Origin: Edaphochlamys debaryana
Lineage: Eukaryota; Chlorophyta; Chlorophyceae; Chlamydomonadales
DNA: 64,000 nt
Reading direction: 5' to 3'
NCBI GenBank assembly: GCA_016858145.1
Contig: JAEHOE010000200.1
Span: forward strand, 102,427-166,426
Shown here: in pieces, positions 35,901-46,111 of the stretch
Position numbering within the stretch: the first letter of the stretch is position 1
Layout: each line of letters starts with the position of its first letter
Notes under the pieces: generated by a model
Seen by the model: only the letters and a program-made list of their open reading frames with translations
Databases searched by the model: none
Told to the model about the DNA's origin: nothing
Translations under genes and position numbers: made by a program

Positions 35901-36105
35901 ACGTTCCCTGCGCTTACCCGGCGCACGGCGCGCGAGGCGACGCGGGCACCGCCCACGCGCTGGCCGGACATGGTGCTGCAAACACGGACAAGGTCGGGAT
36001 CGGGTTAGGTCACTGCTGCACGGCGCGCCGTGGAGAGGCATTCAGTTCGTGCCCATGCCGCCCGCAAACGACCCGACCCAGCTCGCGAGCTCACCTGGAC
36101 TTCAT
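32984..36105 (-). CDS. RCA1: Rubisco activase, chloroplast precursor
   Basis: AAA+ ATPase of the chloroplast stroma that removes inhibitory sugar phosphates from Rubisco. Nine exons: 36105-36095, 35975-35918, 35829-35743, 35281-35080, 34925-34855, 34660-34547, 34270-34002, 33762-33600 and 33226-32984. All are in phase, giving 405 aa, close to the algal family length. The transit peptide starts [20 protein letters not shown]. Mature features: [15 protein letters not shown], Walker A GGKGQGKT (exon 5), Walker B LFINDLD, sensor VVCTGNDFS, and the arginine region [11 protein letters not shown]. The C terminus [14 protein letters not shown] lacks the redox-regulated two-Cys extension of the plant long isoform, so this is a short (beta-type) activase. 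The start exon codes only three residues plus two bases. An in-frame upstream start was not seen. The duplicated segment at 36247-36559 lies 140 bp upstream. Confidence 0.95.
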
Positions 36106-36246
36106 GGTGGTCTGCAGGTGTAGCAATAGAGGGAGAACGAGCGGTCAGCGAAGCGCTTGTTGGCAGGCTGCATCTCGCTTGCGGCTATCGTTCTGTTCTG
36201 GGTCGCGCGCACCTGCATCCTTCTTGGCTGAAGTAGAACGCGTCGG

Positions 36247-36559
36247 TCCTACAGGAGCTGAAGGTAAAAGTGGGGAGCCAGGTGCGCCCGCGTGGGGATA
36301 TGGGCCGAGTTCATGCCATCCTGTACGACCTCCTACGCAAGGCCGCCCGAGCCGGTCAGCCTTCAGCGGTCCGCGGCGACCTGGATCGAGACTGCGCTGC
36401 TGGCCACCCGCCACGCCCCGCGAGCAACACCAACGCAACTCCCCTCCTTCCCCCGCAACGGCCGGGCCATTCCTGCTCTCGCGCGCTGACTCCGCATGTG
36501 CCAAACGACCATTGCGATCGCCCGATCCCAGCCCGCTGGACGACGTCCCGGGCACGCAG
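36247..36559 (+). repeat. dispersed repeat, copy A (intact site upstream of RCA1)
   Basis: About 310 bp whose core is nearly identical to 38650-39475 once the 503-bp insertion there is removed. It begins around CCTACAGGAGCTGAAGG and ends around GGGCACGCAG. It contains the empty target GCCTTCAG at 36359-36366. Its origin (old element, promoter duplication or pseudogene piece) is unknown. Confidence 0.88.
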
Positions 36560-38649
36560 CTTTCTACATGCTATGATTCACTTCATGCTTCGTAGTTCTA
36601 GGGCGTCTGGGTCGACACAACTCGGGAACGGCACGCCCGCGGAAAGCTCGTCGCAGTTCGCGACACCCGCCGCCCACCCCGCATCGCCGCTGCTACGGAA
36701 CTGAGCCAGACTTCCACCTGGCGCTTGGGAGCTTAACATGCACGGATAAATGGACTCTGGTCTTCTATCCCGTCGGGCAGGGCAGGGCGGGTTGAAGCGG
36801 GCAGTTGTTGGCAGGCGTTCAGGCAGTGCCCTTCAGCGCGCGGCCCATGCCCCTTCCAAACTCGGCCTCCGACGACGCCCGATGGAGGTGGACCGACCCC
36901 ACCTGGCCCATAACAGTGGATGTGCCGTTCAACTTCGGCCAACGCGGAATTGATGAGCGGCGTCCAGATGGAGGCGAGCGGGTTGAAGAGGGGGACCCGT
37001 GGTTTGCAAGCGGGCGGTAGTGTATCTCTACGTCCTGGTTGTACCGGGGGGGGCAGTATCAGTCAGGCGATCGTGATGGTGCAGAGGGGCTCGCAGCCTG
37101 CCCTGTTTTGCCCTGTTTGCTCAGCTGCAGCGTAGCTCAAACAACCGCTTCTCCATTTGAAGGGTACTTTGGGCGTTTGGGAGCCAGTTTGCCGCGCACG
37201 CCCAGCGCCGCTGCCAACCGGGCCGCAGGGCTGCTGTGACATACCCGTTGTGAGCAGCAGAGTAGTGCAAGGAATGTGCCATGTGGGCTCGAGCGGTAGA
37301 GGGTAACAGTTTGGCTGGAACGCAGCCCTAGGAAACCTCCTCGGCAGCCGCAACTCGGTGTCGCCTGCCGTTCCACGTGTGACTCGCGACTGACCCTGTT
37401 CCTCCTCCGCTGACAGGATGCTGCTGCCTGCGGCGGACTCCGAGGTCAGGACTACGGCCCGTGTCATACGGTCAGGCGGGCTTGGCCCTTGGAGCCAGGA
37501 CGTAGCTCTCCCAACTTGTGAGCTGCGTGTGACGAGCACCGGTCTGCTCCTAGAGCGGCGAGCCAGGGCGCGGGTGAGTTCGGCGGCGGAGACAGGGGGG
37601 TGCGGGTTTGGCGGTGAGTGTGGCTTAGACCCCGACAAGGGCGTTCCAGCCACCATTCTGCCTGGAACATCGGTCCCATCAGTCATGTCACCTCGTCGTT
37701 TACCAAGGGCATGCATGCGCCTTCCTGTGGCCCACAAAAGGTTCCTTCTGACCCTGGTTCACGTGATGGAAGCTCCCCAGTCCCCACCCTGGACCTCCAG
37801 GGCGCACAACGCCTCCGCCCTCTCATTCCCCGCCTGCCGGGGGCGTCTGCTCTCGCACCGGTAGTCATCGCACTTCACCTACATCCGCGCTCCCAGGCTC
37901 GCCCCCTGCAGCGCAGCGCCCAGACCGGGCTCCGAGCTCGGCACTGGGTGCTGAGGGCAGGCGCGGGGCACGGACCTCGCTGGCTCAACGAGGAGGGGGG
38001 CACCTCCTGCACGAGCAGCCGGCTAGCGGCAGGGGGCTTCCTGGCGCGGGGTACTGGTGTCGGGAGCCTGGGCGCAGCGAGACCGGTCAGCGGCTGACGC
38101 GCCTGCGCCCGACGGACGCACATCTCGGGGCCCCGCACCGTCTAAGCCCGGGAGCTGCCAGCTGTGCCCTTGTGCGGTTGGCTGCTGGGGGCTGGAGGGA
38201 GACGTCTCGAAGGCGGATGCAACTGTGCGCAAAGCGCTCAGGGTTCCCTTCACAATCCCCAGTTCCCTTAGACTCGCGTTCTTGTCAGTGGATCTGGAGC
38301 ATGATGTGGATACCGGACACGGTGTTTCTCAACACCGCCTTGCGCGACGACGGGGGCGGGTTACGGGGCGTGGGCCGGCTGGGATGGGCCGATGGCCAAT
38401 GCCATGGCGATCACCCTGCCAGGGCTGTAGGCCTGACGTACAGCGGGATCGGGGAGGAGGGTTATGCGGGCCCGCCTGACCTTCGGGGCACGTGCGGCCC
38501 CGCCCATCCCTGTCCTACATGCTTGTCCCGCAAACCTGCCCGTTTCCACGGCGCCCCAGGTAACGGGCTAGCGGACCAGGATCACGCTGCGGGGAGGCAT
38601 TGCCGAGGGCACGTTGCTGCTGCCCCTTCGATGGGAGCGTCGTTCCTAC

Positions 38650-39475
38650 GGGAGCAGGAGCTGCATGTAAAAGTGGAGAGCCAGGTGCGCCCGCGTGGGG
38701 ATATGGGCCGAGTTCATGCCATCCTGTACGACCTCCTACGCAAGGCCGCCCGAGCCGGTCAGCCTTCAGCAGGGTTCTCCCTCCAGTCCTGGTCCAGGAC
38801 AACTTATGGGGTTGGGTCCTTTTGCCAGGAAGGTTTTGGGGTTGGTTCCTGCTGGCCAGGAAAGGCTTGGGCCGCGTGGCAGCACGGCACCTGGAGGCCC
38901 ATAGGACAAAGGCAGCGGAGCTGCCCTGGCCTCCAGGAAAGCTTTTCCGCCCCCGTCCCTAGGCCTTTCCTGGCCTCCCGCCCGAAGCCCATCAAGCGCG
39001 CCTAGTCAACTCGCCGCTGGGACCCGCGTGCGGCACCACATCACCAGCTTTCCATCAGAATTGTCCTAAAGCTAAACACGCGGCGCTGAGGCCACAGTAC
39101 GTGATTCACGGCCCGCACACGCAAAGCGCCCAGGAGAGGGTCAGGCCGAACTACTGCCGGCCAGGACAGGCAGCGCGCTAGGCAAGGGCCAGTTTCCTGG
39201 AGGGCTTAGGAGCGACGCGCGGCGGCTTTCCTGGCCTGACAGGGCGTTTTGCAAAACCCGTGGAGAACCCTGGCCTTCAGCGGTCCGCGGCGACCTGGAT
39301 CGAGACTGCGCTGCTGGCCACCCGCCACGCCCCGCGAGCAACACCAACGCAACTCCCCTCCTTCCCCCGCAACGGCCGGGCCATTCCTGCTCTCGCGCGC
39401 TGACTCCGCATGTGCCAAACGACCATTGCGATAAGCCCGAGCCCAGCTCCCTGGACGCCTTCCCTGGCACGCAGC
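38650..39475 (+). repeat. dispersed repeat, copy B (interrupted by a 503-bp element)
   Basis: Left part about 38650-38769 and right part 39281-39475 match copy A upstream of RCA1 in the same order. They are separated by the inserted element and one copy of its target duplication. Flanking sequence beyond these limits is not shared with copy A. Confidence 0.88.
38770..39272. mobile_element. non-autonomous hAT-type element (MITE) with 8-bp target duplication
   Basis: The element is 503 bp. Its left end is CAGGGTTCTCC and its right end GGAGAACCCTG, a perfect 11-bp terminal inverted repeat of the CAGGG type usual for hAT elements. It is flanked by a perfect 8-bp direct repeat GCCTTCAG (38762-38769 and 39273-39280), the target-site length of hAT transposases. 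Internal TTTCCTGGCC/GGCCAGGAAA motifs recur in both orientations (for example 38854-38866, 38963-38975 and near 39228), like subterminal binding repeats. No transposase is encoded. The uninterrupted site is present at 36359-36366. Confidence 0.92.
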
Positions 39476-41021
39476 AAGCTAGGGTACAGGACCCTGACAG
39501 GACATGCATACCGCTTCGTCCCTTCGTGCCAGGAAGTCCGAGGCGCCTGGGTGGGCTGGGTGGGAGGGGTACTGCACGGGTGAGCTCAGGCTAATGTGCA
39601 GAGCGGGAGAGGTGCTCAGGAGATGTGCGAGAGTCATCGAGGTCAGTTAAGGCAGACATCGGCAGGCAGGGCGGTGCACTTGGGGGGCCAACTGCAGGCG
39701 AGACGCGAGAGGCGACGCACCAAGCACACAGCAGAAGGCCGTTCTGCTCAGGAAGTTCTGCTGAGCAAGGCTGAGCACTTGAGCAGGCGGTAGGACGGGC
39801 ACAGTCGACTGAACGGCATGTGCGCAAAGCGCCGAGCCTTCACGCACCATGCCACCGGCCCCCACTGGACCAGGTGGCCTCCCTGTCCGCACGCCACAGG
39901 AGAATGAGGAGATCACCAGGGCTGGAGTTGAGGCCTGCGTACGAGAGCTGTAGGGAGGCAGCGCCGTTCACGGTGGGCTGGCAGAGACCCCGCAGCATGG
40001 TAGGCACATACCATTCTCCTACCTAGGAGCTTACCAGTGTGCCTTAACCCGGGGTAGCGTCGATGCTGAACTGAAGGCATATGCAGGGCATTTCGCCGTC
40101 TAGGGGCCGTCTAGGCAAGGCTGGCGGGGCTGGCAGGGGTGGCTGAGCCTTGCAGTGGTCATTAGGGACGGCAGGAACATGCGGCGGACAGGATTTTCGA
40201 TTGCATGGCGCTTCATCGGCAGAGCCGCTATGTACCCGCACATGCACTCCACACCAGCATCACACGCAGAGGCGCTGGGGCCTGACAGCCCCCAGGCTGC
40301 ACCCCATCTCAGTTTCAGCAGCGCGCCACATAGTCTTATCATATAAGAGTCAGGGATCAGGGATGAAGCAGAAGGGCCGGACACGCCCTATAATACAGAA
40401 CTCTGCATGAACGTGCAGGGCCTGTGGCTATCTCAGTCCGTCCAACGTGATGCGTCAGCGCAGCAGTCAACAGCACCCCAGCCGTTGGCGAGTACCCCGC
40501 CTCGCACATTGCAGCAATGAACGCCGGGCCTCGTGGGTGCCATCCCAAGTCAACAGGCAGCAGTGGCGCATCTCAGCGCAGCCGGCGTGCCCGCACACAC
40601 ACTCATTCTACGCTCGTCTTCAAGGGAGGTCACAGGCGTTCCATGCGTACTGAATGAGTGAGTGATGCAGCGCGGGGATAGGCAATTGTTGTGACCTCAC
40701 CAAGCGTCAGACCAACCATCCCGCCGCGTTGGCACAGGCACCGCGTCTGCTGCGGGCTCGCCAAGCGAACGGTCCCCCACCCACCCTGCCTGCATCAGTA
40801 TCCTGCGTACCCTTCTGTCTGCCCCCAGCCGCCCCCCTTCCAAACCACGACGTCCACCCACCCATCCCTCGCAGGCGACCCAACAGCAGTACCCTTTCCA
40901 ATCATATCTGTTCCCCACAGCCACCAGGCCTGGAACCGAACATCGTTATCACGGCGTCCGTTAACTCGGGGTCACTCCCGCAGTTTCCAGGACTCAATCA
41001 GAAGCCGCACACCGCACGCCG

Positions 41022-43405
41022 CTACCGCGAGGCGGACGTCGCTGCTACCTTCTTGCCCGTGTTGCAAGCCACCCAGGCGGCCGCCTTGCAGGGCACCAAG
41101 TTACCGTCGTCGGGTGCACGGTAAGCGGCGCAGGCCTTGAAGTCCGCCTCTGTCCCCGCACATGAGACGCTGGTGAGGCTGCCCAGGTAGCTGCCAGCCG
41201 CGTCGGCCTTGATGTCGCCGGGCCTGGTGGCGGTGGGGAACAGATATGGTTGGAAAATATCCTAGGCTGGTGACAGGGTGAACGCACCGCAATGCGCGCC
41301 TCGAGAGGCCTTGCATGGGTGACTCCACGGCGGCACGGCACGGCACGGCGGCACGAAACACACGCCCGCACCCCCCGACGTGCCCCCATACACACGGCAC
41401 GCTCTGGCACCCACCCACCCTCGCCACTGCTCACCTAGACGTCAGCGGCGCGCTGTAGTACGCGCTGCCACCGAAGTTGTATCCAAGCGCTCGGCACGCA
41501 ACCGTCGCGGACGAGTTGTCAAAGCCATCGTCGGCGCAGACTGCGCGATACTCGGCATTGCCGATGCGAACCTCCAGCCGCGCGACGAACGCGACGCTCT
41601 TGGTGTCGCGGTCCGTGACGTTGACGCCAGAGCCCGCGGGCGTTGACGCGACACGGATCGCGAGCGAGCTGGGCGCGTGGCGGCACTTGACCGCCGCGAT
41701 CTTCTTGCACACCGCCAGGCTCACGAGCGGCGGCACGTTGAACTTGACCTCGTCGACCTTGCCCGGAACTGGGAAGACTGAGCACGCGCTGAGCGACTTG
41801 TCGGTGCTCTTGCAGTCGAGGTGTCCCAGCATCATGGATGGACGCCATCCTGTGCGCCAGGCCAACATGGCATCACCGCCGCCAGCGTGACCCAGCTGAC
41901 GGCACACGGTGTCGGCCGCCTTGTGGTTCCAGCCGGACCAAGCGTCGCCGCACATGTACATCCACTGGTTGCCGCCGTCAACGGAGATCTGAGGACAGCA
42001 GGGAGGGGCAGGGCGGAGCAGGGGAATGAGCGCGGCGTGTGAGCAGGGCAGAGTCGTTGGCTCGCTACGGTAGCTACCGGAGCCTGGCGTAGGCCCCGCA
42101 GGCCACGCGGAGCCGACCCACATGGCGTGTACCCTGGCGGCCCGACGCGTTCCCGCGAGGGCTCCCGACAGGTGCCCGGCCGGCCCGCTCCCGGCCCCGC
42201 CACGTCCCTGCCTGTGGGATCCGCCCTCACCTTGACGAGACCACTGTTGTCAATAGAGTCGTACTCCCTGTTGCCGGCAATGGCGGGCGACAGCATCATG
42301 AGCTTAATGAGGGTGGGCGGCAGGGCGTCGGGGTTGGGGGGCGGCGGGTAGGTGCCATAGGTGGGGGGGTAGGGTGGCGGGGGGGAGAGCGGTTGCGCAG
42401 AAGGCGGAGGTGGCGAGGTGGGAACGTGGGGGCCATAAGAGGGGCTGGGCGGAGGTTGCATGGAGGGCCCGGGCGAGGGTGATGGGCTGGGCTCGGGGCT
42501 GGGTTCGGGGCTGGGTGATGGACTGGGTTCGGCGCTAGGCGAGGGGCTGGGTGATGGGCTTGGCGAGGGGGTGGGTGAGGGGCTGCCATAAACGGGGCTG
42601 GGCGAGAGAGATGGGGATGGGCTTGGCGAGGGGCTTGGCGAGGGGCTGGGTGAGGGGCTTGGCGAGGGGCTGGGTGACGGGCTGGGCGAGGGGGTGGGTG
42701 AGGGGCTGCCATACACAGGGCTGGGCGAGGGAGACGGGGAAGGGCTGGACGAAGGGTTAGGAGTGGGCGGCGTCGGAGCGCTCGGAGGCGGCTCAATGCT
42801 GGGCTTTGACGGGGGATACGCGGGCGGGGCGTCGGATGGCCCAGGGGTGGCGGGGGGAGGAGTGGCCGGGGGCGGATGTGTTTCCGTGGGCGCGGGCATC
42901 ACAGGATACGTGGGCGGCGGTGGAGACTCATCGCCGTAGGCGGGTAGGGATGGAGGGGTTCCGGCGACGGGATGACCGAAGTCTAGCCCAGGGAAGTCTG
43001 CAGAGCGGGAGCGGGGGTGCTGTAGTGAGAGAGAGAGGATCAGGGGCGTGGCGCCGCAAGCGGGGTCAAAAGGGTAGACGCGACCGCTGAGTTGGGGAAG
43101 CTTTGGCCTAGGCTATTGCGCATCATGCTCTACACGCTCTCCGAAGCCGTCTCGTGCCCAGCCTCGCAGACGCATCCGCGCGGAGCGCTGTTCGCAACCC
43201 CGCATCTCCGTCCGAGCTTCAAATGCACGCCCTTCTTGTCAGTGACGCTTGCCCGGCTCCTTGCCGTCCCATAGGAGTGCAAAGATGTGCTGAGCCGCCC
43301 TGCCTGCCCTCTGCGCTGTGCTCCCGACACATTTGCCGTCGACTTGCCTTGTGCCCTGGAGACGCCGATAAGAGCTATAAGCAGAAGCAGAGCTCGCAAC
43401 ATCAT
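41022..43405 (-). CDS. secreted proline-rich SRCR-domain protein 1
   Basis: Exons 43405-43348, 42997-42231, 41988-41435 and 41223-41022 are all in phase, giving 526 aa. The first exon encodes a classical signal peptide ([19 protein letters not shown]) and ends at a GC donor. Exon 2 encodes [10 protein letters not shown] and then a long SPSPSP/PTPSP region (about residues 45-245), as in hydroxyproline-rich algal wall proteins. Exons 3-4 encode two SRCR-type modules: [18 protein letters not shown] and CRHAP, then [34 protein letters not shown] and [17 protein letters not shown] modules are extracellular, disulfide-bonded and usually ligand-binding; the ligand is unknown. No membrane anchor was seen, so it is probably secreted or wall-bound. 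It lies in tandem with SRCR gene 2, whose C-terminal half is clearly homologous. Confidence 0.87.
42440..42760 (-). repeat. SPSP-coding simple repeat in SRCR gene 1
   Basis: Irregular (GGGCTKGGY)n-type repeat, read on the minus strand as Ser-Pro/Thr-Pro dipeptides, with two near-identical [11 protein letters not shown] blocks. Unlike the SRCR gene 2 repeats, it stays in one frame. Confidence 0.85.
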
Positions 43406-46111
43406 CGTGGCTACTCCGCCTCCACCACGCTTGAGCTCCGCAGGTATTGGCACCGTTCGGCGCTGAGGCTGGGGCGTTGCTGTGGTGCGTCGAGCTATCT
43501 ACCGTAGCATATGCAGCCTTCAGTAATGCTAGGAGGGTGCCTACTCTGCCGAAGGAAGGTCCGCCGAACGCCGGACTGTTAGCGACCCCGGGATGATAGG
43601 GGAGTGAAGCGGCACTTGCAAAGGTAATTCGTTGTACACTACGCAGGTCGTATATAGCTGGTGTCTGGTTACAACAGCAGGTGGCACGACGGCAAGGTGG
43701 CACCCGGGGCTGCATGAGGATGCTCGGCCTCGGCGTCGTTGCCTTCCACCGTCCCGCCGTGGCCAGGACAGGACGACAAAGTTTTTTTGACAGCGGAAGC
43801 CTCGTCATTCTTGGGTAGGGCACACAAGCCTGTGGGCCGGCTCTGTGAGCGCAGCCGGCGCAGCATTTCGGCCTCACACTTTGCGCGGGCGGCCTTACGC
43901 CCATTCGCGGTATATGTCGTCAATGCATGGTGGATTCTTGCGCACATGTAGCGGAACTCTTGGCGAGACGTCAAGCCGGGCGACATTTGACGTGACATGC
44001 GGGCCGACATGCCGGACCGCCGCCCCACCTTTCCGGCGCCGGGCCCCAGCAACAGGCACGCGGTCATCACGAGCAAAGCAGAAGGAAAGCGTCGTGTTAC
44101 CTCTCGGGTGCACCGTTGGCTGCGACTGAGACTAATCGTCCTGACGTTAGGTGGAGCAGAGGGCTTCGACCCACCTTCGAAGGAGGTACCGCGGTTTGGC
44201 CATGACCAGATCTACGTCCACCGGGCTCAGCTGTCCCTGTGCTGCGCTACGGTGATCGCCCAGCTATCGATCCGGTGGATGAAGCCCCGCCCAGGCAGCA
44301 ATGAGGGTCACAAGGAGAGCCTGGTAGGAACGACCTACCCCTTGCCTGGCACCCCTGTCTCACCCCTGTCGTCTATGCACGGTCCGACACGGTCCGGCCA
44401 GGGGGATCCATGGGGGGCCCGTGCCATCGGAGCGCACCAGTCCCTGGAGGTACCCGCTGTCTTCCTGGGCCGTGCCTGTGACCACAGATAAACCTCCGTG
44501 GCCGGCGGCGATGATGCCCAAACGACTGCTCAACTGCCTTCACCAGCTGCACGGCGGGGGGCGGGCCCATTCCGTCGTCTGCCTTCCGCTCCCCCGGGCC
44601 CCCCCTCGCGCCGTAACATTGCGGTTCTCTGCCGAGTTGTTATCGTCGTCAGCCCCCCCCCCTCGCCCCCCCATGGCAAAGGGCTGCGTCGAGCTACTCG
44701 GGAGGCATGCCCACCACTCCCAACCCACGCGGCTGCTCCGTTCCGCCGTTCGTCTCCTTGTCCACGTTACAGCCAAGGTTGTCCGCCAAGACGCTCTCAC
44801 ACGGCACAGTCTCAGGCCTGCCCTTTCGGCAGGAGCGAGTCAGGCTACTAGCCTGGACAGTTAGCATATGTCCTTGCACGCATAAGAACAGCCCCTTCCA
44901 CATTTGGTGCTGTGCAGCCCCTAAAGCTTACACCGACCACTAACAGCGCAGGCGAAAGCAATTCATGCCCCGCCTTCCTTCCCTTACTCGACGACCTTCC
45001 AGTTCCCGAACGCGTAGCGTATGGGAGTAGCACATCAGAGTCACACGACTGCAACAACCTTGGCCGGTCACACACCAAAGCGCACGGGTGAGAGGCCCCT
45101 TCCGCAAACCCTGCCACATCTGGCGAGCTCACGTCAGCAACCTCCACAAACAAGGCGAGGTGGCCCTGGGCCCTACCTCGAGCACATGTGTGACCGGCCG
45201 CAGCCGGCGCCAAGGGCAGTCAACGCGCCATTATTCGAGGCTTTCCCTGCGCATGCCGGCGCTGGGAGCCAGCCCCGCCGCTGCTAATAGAGCCACAAAA
45301 ACAATGTATGAAGATGAGATGGCACGAGTTTCGTCTCTGACATGACAACGCCCGCGTTTGCCAAACGGGCTGTCTGACGTTCCCCCTTCCCAACCACCTG
45401 TGAACCGTTTGGCAGCCCATACCCACAGTCCACCCAAACGAGCGATGCTTGTAGATGTGTTAAGGGCACGCGTCATCCCTGCACCACAAAAACGCGGGTC
45501 CAGACGCTTAGTTGCTGCATCCCGCCGAACTTGCGCCCAGCACTGCTACGTGTACGGCGTACGGCAGCCTCCGCCGCCGCCAGTTCGGTTCCTCCCTCGC
45601 TTCATGTCCTGTTGGACATCCTGGCACACGCATCAGGCCGGCGCCGCAAGCACACCCTGGCACCGGCCTCAACCTGCCCCAACACCCGACTCCCGACCGT
45701 CACTGGTCACAACGTTGAACGCCAATCGCGCTTGACCACGTCGATGACGTCAACCGGCACTGGCCGAGAACAACACAAACTGACCACTTTCAACTGTCAA
45801 CTGTCAATCGTCAACACACGCTGCCCCCAACGTAAACGGCAACGCACGCCCAAGCAGCACACGCAACTCCGCAAAACTCGAACATCTCTCAACTGCTCGC
45901 AAACGCTCCTGCACCCGTCCCGCACACCGCTCAGATACAACCCTGCCGTACGGACAGCACGCGCACGCAAACCCCTGCCGCAACACCCTTGCCGGCCAGC
46001 TCCCTGCTACGGTATTGCTGGGATGTGCCGGCACATGCCCCAGTGCAAACTGGAGCTCGAGCATCAAGGCAGGGCAAGGCACGTCAGGGCACGGCAAGGC
46101 ACGCGCCCAGC
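43406..46111. other. intergenic between the two SRCR genes
   Basis: Holds the 3' UTR of SRCR gene 2 and the promoter of SRCR gene 1. No TTACA lies near the SRCR gene 2 stop; the nearest are about 1.2 kb away (44928-44932, 44767-44771). Besides the small ORF noted separately I see no gene. Confidence 0.45.
43669..44067 (-). CDS. hypothetical small ORF, 132 aa
   Basis: Single open frame from an ATG at 44067, MTACLLLGPGAGKVGRRSGM, with a central charged stretch MCARIHHALTTYTANGRKAA and AEMLRRLRSQ. It matches no family I know. The composition is less skewed than the surrounding shadow ORFs, which is the only reason to list it. It lies about 260 bp upstream of SRCR gene 1 on the same strand and could simply be part of its promoter or 5' UTR. 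Confidence 0.2.
   Translation of the reverse strand: MTACLLLGPGAGKVGRRSGMSARMSRQMSPGLTSRQEFRYMCARIHHALTTYTANGRKAARAKCEAEMLRRLRSQSRPTGLCALPKNDEASAVKKTLSSCPGHGGTVEGNDAEAEHPHAAPGATLPSCHLLL

Larger units (their letters stand above)
36106..41021. other. intergenic region with duplicated segments and a hAT-type insertion, no gene recognised
   Basis: About 4.9 kb between the RCA1 start and the stop of SRCR gene 1. It holds the segmental duplication and the mobile element described separately. The many short ORFs show no domain, and several are only Pro/Arg-rich composition. The RCA1 promoter must lie in the first few hundred bases. I see no tRNA or rRNA. Confidence 0.45.

Noticed and set aside
36106..41021. 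Search for transposase or reverse transcriptase ORFs
   Set aside because: No recognisable catalytic motifs in any frame; only the short non-coding hAT-type element is supported.
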